A DNA stretch of 64,000 nucleotides from Mesorhizobium zhangyense (GCF_011045115.1 NZ_JAAKZG010000007.1:186001-250000), one strand, 5' to 3'; shown: positions 35,291 to 44,880, counted from the stretch's first letter. Notes: generated by a model not told the origin, from the sequence alone. Numbers and translations: made by a program.

Positions 35291-36212
35291 GGGGAATGCC
35301 CCGCAAAATATCTGTCAGCGACCAGGAAAAGCGAACTGCACTTGGAAGCGCCCCAAAAGTCCAGAGCGACGGGATGGTATGAAACTGTCCTCTTCGATTG
35401 AAAGGAAGGCTGCTCCACAATCGGCTGGATTTCAGCGCGATCTGAACATGGGCCGGAACCGGTCCCAGATTGATGACCAGTGCGTCCGGTTCGCTCTTTA
35501 GCCGCTCGATGCCGGCGTTGGAGTAGCCCCAGATATTTCCCGCCTGGTCCCATGCATTGCGCAAACCCGCGACATCAAGGACATGCTGAAACAGCCCGTT
35601 GTTGCCATGGATCATTAAGTGGCGTTCGTCGATCATCGTGACAAGATATACCGGCCGACCCCTAAAATCGTTGGCGGAAGCCTTCAGTTGTTCAAGCGCA
35701 ACTGTCGTCTCCTCTAGATAGAGCCGCGCCTGCTCGGACCGTCCGGTAACGGTGGCTATTTGCACAAGCGCCTTGCGGGCGTTGTCGAATGGCTTTCCGC
35801 TCCCGTCAAAGATCGAATAGGTTTCGACAGAGGCAATGCGGCCCAGAATGTCTGCGATACCGGCATAACCGGGATTAACGAGGATAAGGTCCGGATCGAG
35901 CCGGCGCATCAGTTCGAGGTTGGGCTCCGTACGCAGGCCGATATCCTGAACTGTCTCCGGCAGGTCTGGATCGACGAGGTTCCGATAGCCACGGACCTCG
36001 GGGATCGCCAGTGGTTTGACACCCAGTGCGAGCAGCGTTTCCGCGAGCCCCCAATCGAGCGCGATGATACGCTGTGGACCGCTCGCCTGCTCGACGCAAA
36101 ACCCGGATGCGGGTGCAAGAACGGCGGAGGCTGCCATGATACCTGCAGCGATGAAATCGCGGCGGGTCTGCGTTGATGACATGGCGTGCCCGCTATGTTT
36201 GCCGGCCTTCAT
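35280..36212 (-). CDS. Siderophore ABC substrate-binding protein (FhuD-like), Tat-exported
   Basis: Periplasmic receptor of about 310 residues. The N-terminus QTRRDFIAAGIMAASAVLAP is a twin-arginine signal. FhuD/FecB-like body: RIIALDWGLAETLLALGVKP, LELMRRLDPDLILVNPGY, and LIINLGP-like segment ALVINLGPVPAHVQ. Start could be ATG 36212 (used) or ATG 36182; neither has a strong Shine-Dalgarno. It begins 4 bp after the receptor stop and is coupled to FhuB. Hydroxamate siderophores are the likely ligand class. Confidence 0.88.
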   Translation of the reverse strand: MKAGKHSGHAMSSTQTRRDFIAAGIMAASAVLAPASGFCVEQASGPQRIIALDWGLAETLLALGVKPLAIPEVRGYRNLVDPDLPETVQDIGLRTEPNLELMRRLDPDLILVNPGYAGIADILGRIASVETYSIFDGSGKPFDNARKALVQIATVTGRSEQARLYLEETTVALEQLKASANDFRGRPVYLVTMIDERHLMIHGNNGLFQHVLDVAGLRNAWDQAGNIWGYSNAGIERLKSEPDALVINLGPVPAHVQIALKSSRLWSSLPFNRRGQFHTIPSLWTFGALPSAVRFSWSLTDILRGIPHAG

Positions 36213-36216
36213 ACCG

Positions 36217-38607
36217 CTACCAGCGACGTGTCAGCGTGCCCAGAATGGTGCGTCCCTCCTGCCAGTAGCAATAGCCAAAGGAGCAGGTGGCCACTTGCTT
36301 GTCGAAGAGATTGGTTGCGTTAACAGCCAATCGCAGTCCGTCGCGCTCGTAGTGGATCGACGCATCGACGAATGCCGAGGAGTCGTTCTTCTGGGTGTTT
36401 TGTGCATCCGCGTAGGTCTTGCCGGTAAACCGTACGCCGGCACCAAAGCCAAGGCCGTCGAACATGCCTTCGTTCACCGTGTAATCGGCCCAGAGCGATG
36501 CCTGATTGGCGGGAACGCTGACCGGCCATTTTCCGACATCGCCGTCCGTGCTCTCGACAACCTTCATGTCCTGGTAGGTGTACGACGCCTTGAGCCGCAG
36601 ATTTTCTGTCAGGTTGGCTGCTCCTTCGAGCTCAACGCCGCGCGAACGTACCTTTCCTGTCTGGATTTTCTGATTGGCATCATCTGGGTCGGACGACAGC
36701 ATGTTGCCTTGCGTCAAAGAGAATACCGAAAGTGTCACGAGACTATCGGCTGTCGGCTCATACTTGATGCCGGCCTCGTACTGTTCTCCCGTCGTCGGCT
36801 CGAACGGCTTGCTGCCCCGGGCGGCAGATGTCGTTCCGACCTGGGGCAGGAACGAGGTCGAGTAGCTGACGTAAGGTGCCAGTCCGATATCGGACAGATA
36901 GGTAAGGCCAACGCGGCCGGTAAACGCGCTGTCTGTCGTTTTCAAAGTCTCGGATGTGAGAAAATTGCTGGTGTCGAGATCGGCCCAGTCATGACGGCCG
37001 CCCAGCGTCAGCACCCAACGATCCTGGTATTTGATCTGATCCTGCAAATAGATGCCGACTTGACTCAGCTTCTGCCGGGTATTTGCCATCTCGATCGAGA
37101 AGTCGGTTGAGACCGGTTGTCCGTAAACCGGATTGTCCAGATCAAGCGACGGCCCATAGCCATTATGGACATTCGATTTTCCATCCATCCGCTGGTAGTC
37201 GAGACCCAGAAGAACTTTGTGGCTGAGACTTGCGGTATCGAAGGTGGCGATCGCCTGATTATCGACCGTGAAGGAGGTAAGGTTCTCCTCGCGGTGCTCC
37301 CAGAAGCGGTTGAGCGTGTGCCCGTCGCTTGCGAGCGGGCCGGGAACTACATACCGGCCGTCGAAATCTATGCGTCCCCATCGCAGATTCTGTTTGACTT
37401 GCCAGACCTCACTGAACCGGTGTTCAAACTCATATCCACCGGAGTATTGTTCCTGGGCGTATCGGTCGAATGACGGTTCGCCCACAAATATGTGCGTTGG
37501 CGTTCCGTCCGGTCGCGTATGATAAAAATTCCAGCCGACATTATCCTTCATGTAGTCGCCAAGAATCGTCAGTTTCGTATCGCTGGAAGGCTGCCACGAA
37601 AGTGAAGGCGCGATGTAACGGCGGTCATCGGGCATATCGCCGTGTTGAAAACTATCGGCATCTCGCAAGACGCCTGTCAGCCGGTAGAGGAACTCCTTGT
37701 TCGCGTCGACCGGGCCGCTGAAATCAAATGCCCCCTGATACCGGTCGTTGCTGCCGATCTGCCCCTGCACTTCGCGGATCACCTCTTCAGTCGGCTTCTT
37801 GGTGACGCGGTCAACGACGCCGCCGGGAGCACCTTGCCCGTAGAGGACAGAGGATGGGCCTTTCAGGACGTCGATGCGTTCAAGCCCGTAGGCTTCGGTC
37901 TTGAAATAGGAGAAGGAATAGGTTGGCTGCCGCAAACCGTTCTTGAAATCGCCTGAAGGATGCGAATTGAAACCGCGCAGCATCATCTGGTCGAAACGCG
38001 GGTCGGTTCCAAACAATCCGGTTGTCACACCGGCCGTATAGCGCAGTGCTTCCGAAACCGTCTGTGCTCCCTGGTCGCGAATCTGGTCCTTGGTAACGAT
38101 GGAAATCGCTTGCGGCACCTCGACCAAAGGGGTGTCCGTCTTGCTGCCGGTCGAACTGCTGCCTGCGACATAACCGTTTGTTCCCGAACCCTGCCCGCTG
38201 ATCGTGACCGCATCGAGCAGTATCGAGCCATCTTGGCTGATGCCGGCGCCGCTCTCTTGCGCCCGGCTGGTAATTGTTACCGTGTTGTCGTTGACAAAGG
38301 AGTAACTGAGGTTCGTGCCTGCAAGAAGCGTAGCGATAGCCTGTCCGGTAGTCATTGAACCGCGCACCGGTTTGCCCGTCGACGATGCTGCGGAGGTTTC
38401 CGGGAAAACAACATCGATGCCGGAAATGCGGACGATATCGTTCATTGCCTGACGAACCGGTTTTGCCGGAATATTGAAATTATGGGTCTTCTGTTTGGCG
38501 GTCTGGGCGAATGCTTTCTGGCCAATGCCCCTGTCGCCAGCGATCCCCACAAACACCGTTGTTGCCAGCAGAAAAACCATTCTGCCGCTCATAAGCCTGC
38601 CCTTCAT
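36217..38607 (-). CDS. TonB-dependent siderophore receptor with signalling (STN) domain
   Basis: Outer-membrane receptor of 796 residues. Signal peptide to about residue 35 (AFAQ), then an STN domain (about 45-110, FNIPAKPVRQAMNDIVRISG), plug (about 155-280, SKTDTPLVEVPQAISIVTKD and RIDVLKGPSSVLYGQGAPGG) and a 22-strand barrel ending in the terminal Trp of LGTLTRRW. The STN domain marks a transducer that reports ligand binding to the FecR protein encoded next to it. FhuA/FoxA-like; with FhuD and FhuB downstream, a ferric hydroxamate is likely. Confidence 0.93.
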   Translation of the reverse strand: MKGRLMSGRMVFLLATTVFVGIAGDRGIGQKAFAQTAKQKTHNFNIPAKPVRQAMNDIVRISGIDVVFPETSAASSTGKPVRGSMTTGQAIATLLAGTNLSYSFVNDNTVTITSRAQESGAGISQDGSILLDAVTISGQGSGTNGYVAGSSSTGSKTDTPLVEVPQAISIVTKDQIRDQGAQTVSEALRYTAGVTTGLFGTDPRFDQMMLRGFNSHPSGDFKNGLRQPTYSFSYFKTEAYGLERIDVLKGPSSVLYGQGAPGGVVDRVTKKPTEEVIREVQGQIGSNDRYQGAFDFSGPVDANKEFLYRLTGVLRDADSFQHGDMPDDRRYIAPSLSWQPSSDTKLTILGDYMKDNVGWNFYHTRPDGTPTHIFVGEPSFDRYAQEQYSGGYEFEHRFSEVWQVKQNLRWGRIDFDGRYVVPGPLASDGHTLNRFWEHREENLTSFTVDNQAIATFDTASLSHKVLLGLDYQRMDGKSNVHNGYGPSLDLDNPVYGQPVSTDFSIEMANTRQKLSQVGIYLQDQIKYQDRWVLTLGGRHDWADLDTSNFLTSETLKTTDSAFTGRVGLTYLSDIGLAPYVSYSTSFLPQVGTTSAARGSKPFEPTTGEQYEAGIKYEPTADSLVTLSVFSLTQGNMLSSDPDDANQKIQTGKVRSRGVELEGAANLTENLRLKASYTYQDMKVVESTDGDVGKWPVSVPANQASLWADYTVNEGMFDGLGFGAGVRFTGKTYADAQNTQKNDSSAFVDASIHYERDGLRLAVNATNLFDKQVATCSFGYCYWQEGRTILGTLTRRW

Positions 38608-38741
38608 CGGACGCCCCTTTTTCCTCGAAAACCTGTGGAAGGAACCGTTCCGAAGAAGCGTCCTTGCCCTCTCACTTTCCTTATCGTTCGAGGAACGGGG
38701 CTACCCTCACATCGCCGGTAAAAATTTATGCAATGACGGTT

Positions 38742-39743
38742 TCAAGGGCCGATGACGGTCACCATCCCGCCGATTGCCGTCATCCGAAACCCAACGGAGG
38801 ATTGTACCGCGGCCAGGGCGGCATCGGTATTTTCGAGAGAGATATTTCCGCTGACGCGCGTTTCGCCGACGGAAGAACCTAGAACGACGATGCGCCCGCT
38901 GCGATACCTTCCGATCTTCGCCAGAACGTCCCCTAAGCGGGCATTGGTGAAAATCAGCCGGCCTGAGTGCCAGGCGGTGCTCTCGTCTATGCTGACCGAA
39001 CGGATTTCCCCCAACCCGGTTCGACCATAATCGACGCTTTCTCCCGGCTTGAGAACGGTCTCCTGTTGCTTGTTGAGGAGACTGACTTCAAGACTGCCGC
39101 TGGCAAGAGTGATCGTAACCTCGCGTTCGCCGCCAAGGGCGACATCGAACTCGGTTCCGAGCACGCGAGCTTCGCCATTTTCGGCTTCGACGATGAATGG
39201 GACGTCCGCTCGATTGACGCGGAAATAGGCCGTTCCCCGCAAGAGATGCACCCGGCGTTCGCTCCCGGTCATCTCGACTTCAAGAGCGGTGTCGGCGTCC
39301 ATAAGCACCTCGGAGCCGTCCGAAAGCGCGATGCTGCGTCTTTCAGCGCGTGCCGTTACATAGTCCGCTTCCAGGTCCTCAAGTATATGCGGGTGCTCCA
39401 GCCAGACCCAGGACCCAACGAGAAGCGTGGCAAGACCGACAACGACCGCCGCACCGGCCTTGTTTACCCGGTGTCCTTCCCGCAATTTTCTGATTTTTTC
39501 GAGCGGTTCAGCCAAATTGTCATCCGGCCTGCGCCCAACGATATCGGCGACAGGCCCGAGAGCCGACCAAAGCGTCCGAACCTCTTCGAACGCTTGTTCG
39601 TGCTGTGTCGAGGCCTTGATCCATGTCCTGAAATCACGCTCCTCGCGGCCCGACGGCTTGCCGTTCAGGCGAGTGAACCAAGCCACCGCTTCCTTTTCGA
39701 TGAGCGCCTTGTCTCGCGATGCGGGTTCGCCGCCGGTCATCAT
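38742..39743 (-). CDS. FecR-family anti-sigma factor / signal transducer
   Basis: Inner-membrane protein of 333 residues. Cytoplasmic DUF4880 domain (about 13-55, EKEAVAWFTRLNGKPSGREE), one membrane helix (about 97-115, GAAVVVGLATLLVGSWVW), periplasmic FecR domain (IALSDGSEVLMDADTALEVE) and a C-terminal STN-interacting domain (ISLENTDAALAAVQSSVGFR). It relays the receptor STN signal to the FecI-type sigma factor encoded 51 bp upstream. Confidence 0.92.
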   Translation of the reverse strand: MMTGGEPASRDKALIEKEAVAWFTRLNGKPSGREERDFRTWIKASTQHEQAFEEVRTLWSALGPVADIVGRRPDDNLAEPLEKIRKLREGHRVNKAGAAVVVGLATLLVGSWVWLEHPHILEDLEADYVTARAERRSIALSDGSEVLMDADTALEVEMTGSERRVHLLRGTAYFRVNRADVPFIVEAENGEARVLGTEFDVALGGEREVTITLASGSLEVSLLNKQQETVLKPGESVDYGRTGLGEIRSVSIDESTAWHSGRLIFTNARLGDVLAKIGRYRSGRIVVLGSSVGETRVSGNISLENTDAALAAVQSSVGFRMTAIGGMVTVIGP

Positions 39744-39794
39744 TCGGATCGTTCCGGATATGCGATAAAATGAACTCTCAATGGTGTGAAGCGG

Positions 39795-40298
39795 TTACTG
39801 GCAAGCTTTGCACGCGACAATCGCCCGGGCTATTTCGCGCTCGACTGTACTATAAGACAGGCCAAGACTTTCAGCGATCTCGTCATAGGTGCAATTGTGC
39901 AATCGGTTCAGAATGAAAATCTGGCGCGTGCGTGCCGGCAATGTGTGGATGGTCTCTGCAAGCCGCTGCAAATCCTGCCGCGCAGACACTATCTGGTCGG
40001 GCGTTGCCACAGGCACTGAATATTGCTCTTCGGTAATCGCACCAAAGAACTTCCTTTTCCGCTGCTCGGCTCGAAAGTGGCTTATGGCGCCATATTTTGT
40101 CGCTCGGGAAAGATAGGCGGGCGTTAGTGTGATGTGCTCGACCGCACGCGACCAAAGAGCGGCAAAGACGTCCTGAACGATATCCGCCGCGTGGGCTTCG
40201 CCGACCCTGCGAAGGGCGACGCGTTCAAGGCGACTTCGCTCCGAAATATATAGATGCTCGATATCTTCACGGCTGCTGGTCAACGGTGCTGGCTCCAT
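39795..40298 (-). CDS. FecI-type ECF sigma factor
   Basis: RNA polymerase sigma factor of 167 residues. Region 2 reads RVGEAHAADIVQDVFAALWS and AYLSRATKYGAISHFRAEQR; region 4 reads LPARTRQIFILNRLHNCTYD, EIAESLGLSYSTVEREIARA. Iron-starvation type, adjacent to its FecR and receptor, so it presumably drives the receptor-FhuD-FhuB transcript. First gene of the leftward cassette. Confidence 0.93.
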   Translation of the reverse strand: MEPAPLTSSREDIEHLYISERSRLERVALRRVGEAHAADIVQDVFAALWSRAVEHITLTPAYLSRATKYGAISHFRAEQRKRKFFGAITEEQYSVPVATPDQIVSARQDLQRLAETIHTLPARTRQIFILNRLHNCTYDEIAESLGLSYSTVEREIARAIVACKACQ

Positions 40299-40571
40299 GC
40301 ACCCGTCTTTCGTAGAGGTGCCGATTCCCGTTTAGTGACCCCGGCGCGCTCCTTCAACTGCTATCTTTTGGAAGAATTCTAATGATTTCAATCCCCTATG
40401 ATAAACTTGTGTTAAATACTCAGCAATTATGTGAAATCGCTCACGTTTCTGATTTTGACCGGAGCGGAGCGCACCACGAGACACTCGAGCCGGGTGAATT
40501 ATCAAGCGGAGTGTTGCATTTGGGAGACGCCTTCCTTTGCCGCAAGTGCACGCGTTGATCCGAGCGGTAGA
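40299..40571. other. Region upstream of the sigma factor gene
   Basis: Contains an AT-rich segment around 40375-40440 that probably holds the iron-responsive promoter of the sigma-factor gene. I cannot assign a Fur, Irr or RirA box with confidence. The frame running in from the PadR relic is no longer gene-like here. Confidence 0.4.
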
Positions 40572-40787
40572 TGGTGGAGCCTTCCACACGGTAAGTAGAA
40601 GAATGCCAGCAAGCGCAAGGGCAAAATCGTGCGGTCCAAGGACGGCGCTGGTCCAGACCGAATAAAGCGTCCCGGCGCTGAGCTTGTAACCATGCCGCGC
40701 AAGTTCCTCTATCATCCACTGGCCGTAGAGTTCTTCTTGCGCCGTCGGCGGATGTGTCAAATGTCTCCTCCCACTCGTCTGATGCAT
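40572..40787 (-). pseudogene. PadR-ChrA fusion relic
   Basis: One minus-strand frame joins pieces of two genes. Residues about 20-42 (LYGQWMIEELARHGYKLSAG, then TLY) are the start of a PadR regulator HTH. Residues about 47-72 (SAVLGPHDFALALAGILLLT, then VWKAPP) resemble the last helix region of a ChrA chromate transporter. A deletion of most of both genes in a padR-chrA pair would produce exactly this. Downstream of 40572 the frame continues without family features. The PadR part is clear; the ChrA part is from recalled sequence. Confidence 0.6.
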
Positions 40788-40837
40788 ATCAGAAGGTCTC
40801 AGTCACGCATCCGCAAGCTTCCCATTTGGAGCGTGCA

Positions 40838-42034
40838 TCACGCTGCGTAGAGAGCCTTGGCAAGTTCGTCGGGAAAGCGACCGCCGGGAGATTGCCCCTC
40901 CAGGCCCGCATTGGTGAAGGCCACCATCGTAAGCTTCCGGTCTGGATCGACAAACCATGAGTGGCCATAGGCCCCGCCGAGACGCCACGTCCCCGCGGTT
41001 TCCGCCGAGTGCGCGATCCCTGGGTTGCGCAGGATTGTGAAACCGAGACCGAAGCCGCGTCCGGGCCAGGGCAACAGGTCCATTCCAACTGTGTGATCGG
41101 TTGTCATCTCATCGATCAGCGCACCAGTCAGCAAAGGCTCGCCGCCGGTGCGAAGCACTTCAAGCAAAAGCAGCAGATCGCCGGCCGTGCCGATCATTCC
41201 GGCTCCACCCGAAGGGAAAGCCTTGCTATCGAACGCCCGGTCGAGAGCCATCCGCAGCCCCTCGGCTTCCGGCATGAAGGGTAGCGGAACGATCTCCATG
41301 CCCGCCATTCGGCGCGGTCTCGAAGGTTCGCTGACATAGCCGGTCGCCAGCCGGGTGGGATCGGCAGCCGTGAAGCCGGTATCCGCAATGCCGAGCGGTC
41401 CGGTGACGAGAATTTTGACCGCCTCGTCGAGCGGCAGGCCGCTGACGCGCTCCACCAGGGCCCCGAGCACATCCGTTGCAAGCGAATAGCCCCAGGATGT
41501 CCCCGGTTCGAACAGCAGCGGCACTGTGCCGATGCGCCGGACATTCTCGGCTAGCGTGACTTCGGCTCGATCCATGCCATCCGAAACGCCAGCGCGATGA
41601 TAAGGGCCGTCGGCGGGCTCGAGAAAGCCATAGCCGAGACCGGCAGTGTGACTGAGCAGATGGCGCACAGTGATTGAAGGCACAGTGCCGCTCGGTCCCT
41701 CGGGCGTGAACTCCGGAAGCCAGGCCGTGACGGGCGCGTCCAATGTGAGGCGCCCCTGCCGGACGAGTACCAGAGCGGCGACAGAGACATACACTTTCGA
41801 TACCGAGGACAGCCTGAACAGGGTGTCGAGACGCATGGGACGTTGCTCTTCCCGGTCGGCAAGGCCGGCCGCGCGGGCATAGATACTCTGGCTGTCGAGA
41901 GCCACGAGGACAGTCGCTCCGACGATCCGCTGTTCCGCCAACGCTGCGTCGATTACAGCATTTATACGCTCCGAAATGGGCTGCGGATCGCTAGTCGGGT
42001 TGAGGAGGGCAAGCGTCTTTGCGTCGTGAGACAT
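40838..42034 (-). CDS. Serine hydrolase, class C beta-lactamase / esterase fold
   Basis: Penicillin-binding-protein-like hydrolase of 398 residues. The nucleophile motif SVSK lies at 77-80 (LFRLSSVSKVYVS), the Tyr motif is in GTSWGYSLATDVLGALVERV, and a third motif HSW occurs in GGAYGHSWFVDPDRKLTMVA. No signal peptide, so a cytoplasmic esterase (EstB-like) is more likely than a beta-lactamase. The ATG at 42034 has AGAAGGAAA upstream. It follows the MFS gene by 37 bp and probably shares its transcript. Confidence 0.87.
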   Translation of the reverse strand: MSHDAKTLALLNPTSDPQPISERINAVIDAALAEQRIVGATVLVALDSQSIYARAAGLADREEQRPMRLDTLFRLSSVSKVYVSVAALVLVRQGRLTLDAPVTAWLPEFTPEGPSGTVPSITVRHLLSHTAGLGYGFLEPADGPYHRAGVSDGMDRAEVTLAENVRRIGTVPLLFEPGTSWGYSLATDVLGALVERVSGLPLDEAVKILVTGPLGIADTGFTAADPTRLATGYVSEPSRPRRMAGMEIVPLPFMPEAEGLRMALDRAFDSKAFPSGGAGMIGTAGDLLLLLEVLRTGGEPLLTGALIDEMTTDHTVGMDLLPWPGRGFGLGFTILRNPGIAHSAETAGTWRLGGAYGHSWFVDPDRKLTMVAFTNAGLEGQSPGGRFPDELAKALYAA

Positions 42035-42071
42035 GAGGGTTTCCTTCTGGTCATTGTTGGAGTTGCGGTGA

Positions 42072-43307
42072 TTACTTCGGCATTGCTGCTGGAGAACCGT
42101 GGCCGCTCGCGGCCCACGCAACCACGAGCGTTGCAGCCAGCAACGTCAGCAGCGCCCACGGGAAGGAAGCGACGCCGAGGGTTTCAAGGAGAACGCCGCC
42201 AACCAGACCGCCACCGGCAATCGCAGTATTCCAGGCAGTAACGAGCATGGACTGTGCCACATCGGCTGCATCGCCCGCAGTCTTGGCCGAAGCAGTCTGG
42301 AATAGTGTTGCAGCGCCGCCGAATGCGAGACCCCATACACCCACCGCGCCATAGACGACTGCTGGGACGGTATTCCAAAACCCCAGCGCCAGCGCCGCGA
42401 GCCCAAAGAGAAGCGTACTGACCAGCACCAGCTCGCGCAGCCAACGATCGATAAGTACACCGACACCCCAGATGCCGAGTAACGCCGTCACGCCGAAGAC
42501 AAGCAGGACTGCGTCGACCCTGTCTGCGAGACCGGCCGGAACGAGAAAGGGGGCGATGTAGGTGTAGAGGATGTTGTGTGCGAGCACGAAGGCCAGCGTG
42601 ACGAACAGCACTGGCCGGATACCCGGCAGGGTGAAGGCTTTGCCGAGCGACCAGCGCTTGTTTTTCGCCTGTCCGGGGAAGTCCGGCACCTTCGCCAACA
42701 CCCAGACGATAAGCACCGCGGTCAGGACACTCATGATGCCGAAGGTGAGGCGCCAGCCGACGGTGCCGCCGAGCAACGTGCCCGCTGGGATGCCGAGCGA
42801 CAGGGCCATCGGCGTCCCGACCATTGCAACCGCGATGGCGCGTCCCTTCAGGTGGTCCGCAACCATGCGGCTTGCGTAACCAGCCAGTAGTGCCCAAAGC
42901 AGGCCAGCGAAGACGCCGGCGAAGAAGCGTGCGACTAGAGTCAGCACATAGCTGTCGGATATCGTCGTTACCGTATTTACAACGGCAAAACCACCGATAG
43001 CAATCAACAGGAGGGGGCGCCGCCGCCACCCTTGCGTGGCTGCAGTCAATGGGATTGCCGCCACCAGCGATCCAGTCGCGTATATCGTGATGAGTTGACC
43101 GACCAGCGCCTCCGAGACTTGGAGATCCGCGCTCATCATCGGAAGCAGTCCGGCCGGAAGGGCCTCTGTCAGGATGGTGATGAACCCAGCCATCGCCAGC
43201 GCAAGGAGGCCCGACATCGGTAGGCGTTCGGTTACCGCCGGACCGGAGGATTTAGCGGGCCCAAGTGATGGAGAATTGGCGCAAATCGGGTCGCTGGTAG
43301 AAGTCAT
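42072..43307 (-). CDS. MFS transporter, AraJ/DHA1 sugar-or-drug efflux type
   Basis: Twelve-helix exporter of about 411 residues. Features: LALAMAGFITILTEALPAGL (helix 1), ITIYATGSLVAAIPLTAATQ, GWRRRPLLL after helix 2, and motif C-like MVGTPMALSLGIPAGTLLGG. The ATG at 43307 is preferred over 43361. It is divergent from the LysR gene, the usual inducible arrangement. Substrate unknown. Confidence 0.88.
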   Translation of the reverse strand: MTSTSDPICANSPSLGPAKSSGPAVTERLPMSGLLALAMAGFITILTEALPAGLLPMMSADLQVSEALVGQLITIYATGSLVAAIPLTAATQGWRRRPLLLIAIGGFAVVNTVTTISDSYVLTLVARFFAGVFAGLLWALLAGYASRMVADHLKGRAIAVAMVGTPMALSLGIPAGTLLGGTVGWRLTFGIMSVLTAVLIVWVLAKVPDFPGQAKNKRWSLGKAFTLPGIRPVLFVTLAFVLAHNILYTYIAPFLVPAGLADRVDAVLLVFGVTALLGIWGVGVLIDRWLRELVLVSTLLFGLAALALGFWNTVPAVVYGAVGVWGLAFGGAATLFQTASAKTAGDAADVAQSMLVTAWNTAIAGGGLVGGVLLETLGVASFPWALLTLLAATLVVAWAASGHGSPAAMPK

Positions 43308-43483
43308 GAGGCCGTCCAGGATAAAGGTGAATGTTCGCCTGCAACCGAAATTCCACATCACTCAACGATGAGAGAGTTCCGGCTACAGCATTGACCGGCA
43401 GGATAAATTCACTATCGATGAAAGAGAATTGTGCTAGAATTCATAACTAGCTGGACATTTTTGACCATAATCTGAGGTGTAAA

Positions 43484-44407
43484 TTGGAGAGCCTGGGCTC
43501 ACTGAGAGCGTTCGTGCTCACAGCCGAAGCGCGCAGTTTCACCATCGCCGGCCGGCATCTCGGCATCTCGCCCTCAGCGGCCGGAAAGGCCGTCGCGCGG
43601 CTGGAGGAACATCTCGGCGTTCGGCTGTTCCACCGCAGCACCCGATCGATCGCGCTTACACCGGAGGGCAGCCTCTTCCTGGAACGTTGCCGGCGGATCT
43701 TCGGCGAGATCGAGGCTGCCGAACTCGAACTTTCACAGACCCGAGGTGCGCCAAAGGGCAAGCTGCGCGTCAGCCTGCCCATCGTGGGAATGTTGATGAT
43801 GCCGACGATCAGCGCTTTCGTACGGACTTATACCGAGATCGAACTCGATCTCGACTTCAACGATCGTCTGGTGAACGTTGTTGAGGAAGGCTTCGATGCG
43901 GTCGTGCGGACCGGTGACGCCACTGACTCGCGCTTAATGACACGCGTTCTCGGGGCCTCGCCCTATCTGTTGGCGGGCTCGCCCGGCTATTTCGATCAAC
44001 GTGGCTTTCCCGCAAATCCGGCCGATCTTAAGAATCACATCGGCTTGCGGCACCGTTATCCGAGCACCGGGCTCATCGAGCCGTGGCCGTTGGGAAGCAA
44101 ACGGCGGAAGGCGGAGGTCGAGATATCGACGGCCGCCGTCTCAAGCGGTCTCGAGCCTCTGATCTTTATGGCCGAGCAGGACCTGGGCCTGATCTATGTT
44201 CCCGAGTTTGCGATCCACCGCCAGCTTGCCGACGGCACGCTCGTGAGTGTGCTGGAGGATTATATCGACCACTCCGTCACGTTCCGGATGCTATGGCCGT
44301 CAACAAGGCAGCTTTCTCCCAAGCTTCGCGTATTCGTCGACTTCCTGGCCGATAATCTTTTTTCGCTGCCAAGCGCCGTGGCTGACATGGAGGTCGCCCA
44401 CATATAA
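43484..44407 (+). CDS. LysR-family transcriptional regulator
   Basis: Regulator of 307 residues. HTH: LGSLRAFVLTAEARSFTIAG, RHLGISPSAAGKAVARLEEH; effector domain begins GKLRVSLPIVGMLMM. TTG start at 43484 with TGAGGTG 6 bp upstream. Divergent from the MFS-hydrolase pair and presumably its regulator. The spacer holds two similar stretches, ACGATGAGAGAG and TCGATGAAAGAG, which may be part of its binding region. Confidence 0.9.
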   Translation: MESLGSLRAFVLTAEARSFTIAGRHLGISPSAAGKAVARLEEHLGVRLFHRSTRSIALTPEGSLFLERCRRIFGEIEAAELELSQTRGAPKGKLRVSLPIVGMLMMPTISAFVRTYTEIELDLDFNDRLVNVVEEGFDAVVRTGDATDSRLMTRVLGASPYLLAGSPGYFDQRGFPANPADLKNHIGLRHRYPSTGLIEPWPLGSKRRKAEVEISTAAVSSGLEPLIFMAEQDLGLIYVPEFAIHRQLADGTLVSVLEDYIDHSVTFRMLWPSTRQLSPKLRVFVDFLADNLFSLPSAVADMEVAHI

Positions 44408-44457
44408 GCCGGTTTGCCATCAATCGGCCGCGGCCGGACAGCATCAGCATCCGACTC

Positions 44458-44880
44458 TTACTCCACAATTTTCCAGTATGAGTCCTTGCGGATCACCTTG
44501 CCGTTTCGAAAGGTGTAGAAGTCACAACCTCGGACTTCCACCGTCGTCCCGTCGCGGGTCGTGCCGGTGAGGGTCCATTTCGAGATACCAGTATCGGCAG
44601 CCGAATCCACAAAATGCTCGTCAGTGCCATAATGGACATCAGGCAGGCCTTCAAAGCGTGCTGCCAGCGCTTCCCGTACGGTGCGTTTGCCCTCGAACCG
44701 AGATCCCCAAGGCTTGTTTCCCCTCGGCATCTCGAGGACACAATCGTCGGAAAAGAACGCCATAATACGATCAAGATCGTGCGCGTTGAAGGCCTCACTT
44801 AGCTCCTTCAGTGTCGATCGAATGTCCATTTGCGCTGTCCAGCCATTGTCCGTGAGCGTTCGATCTCCGAAATAGGTCAA
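44458..44880 (-). CDS. NTF2-like / SnoaL family protein
   Basis: Cone-fold protein of about 140 residues: ELSEAFNAHDLDRIMAFFSD, DCVLEMPRGNKPWGSRFEGK, ISKWTLTGTTRDGTTVEVRG, ending DSYWKIVE. Members are isomerases, dehydratases or ligand-binding proteins; no reaction can be named. Start is uncertain: TTG 44880 has AGGAAG upstream, while ATG 44829 matches where homology begins but lacks a clear ribosome-binding site. Convergent with lysR. Confidence 0.8.
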   Translation of the reverse strand: MTYFGDRTLTDNGWTAQMDIRSTLKELSEAFNAHDLDRIMAFFSDDCVLEMPRGNKPWGSRFEGKRTVREALAARFEGLPDVHYGTDEHFVDSAADTGISKWTLTGTTRDGTTVEVRGCDFYTFRNGKVIRKDSYWKIVE

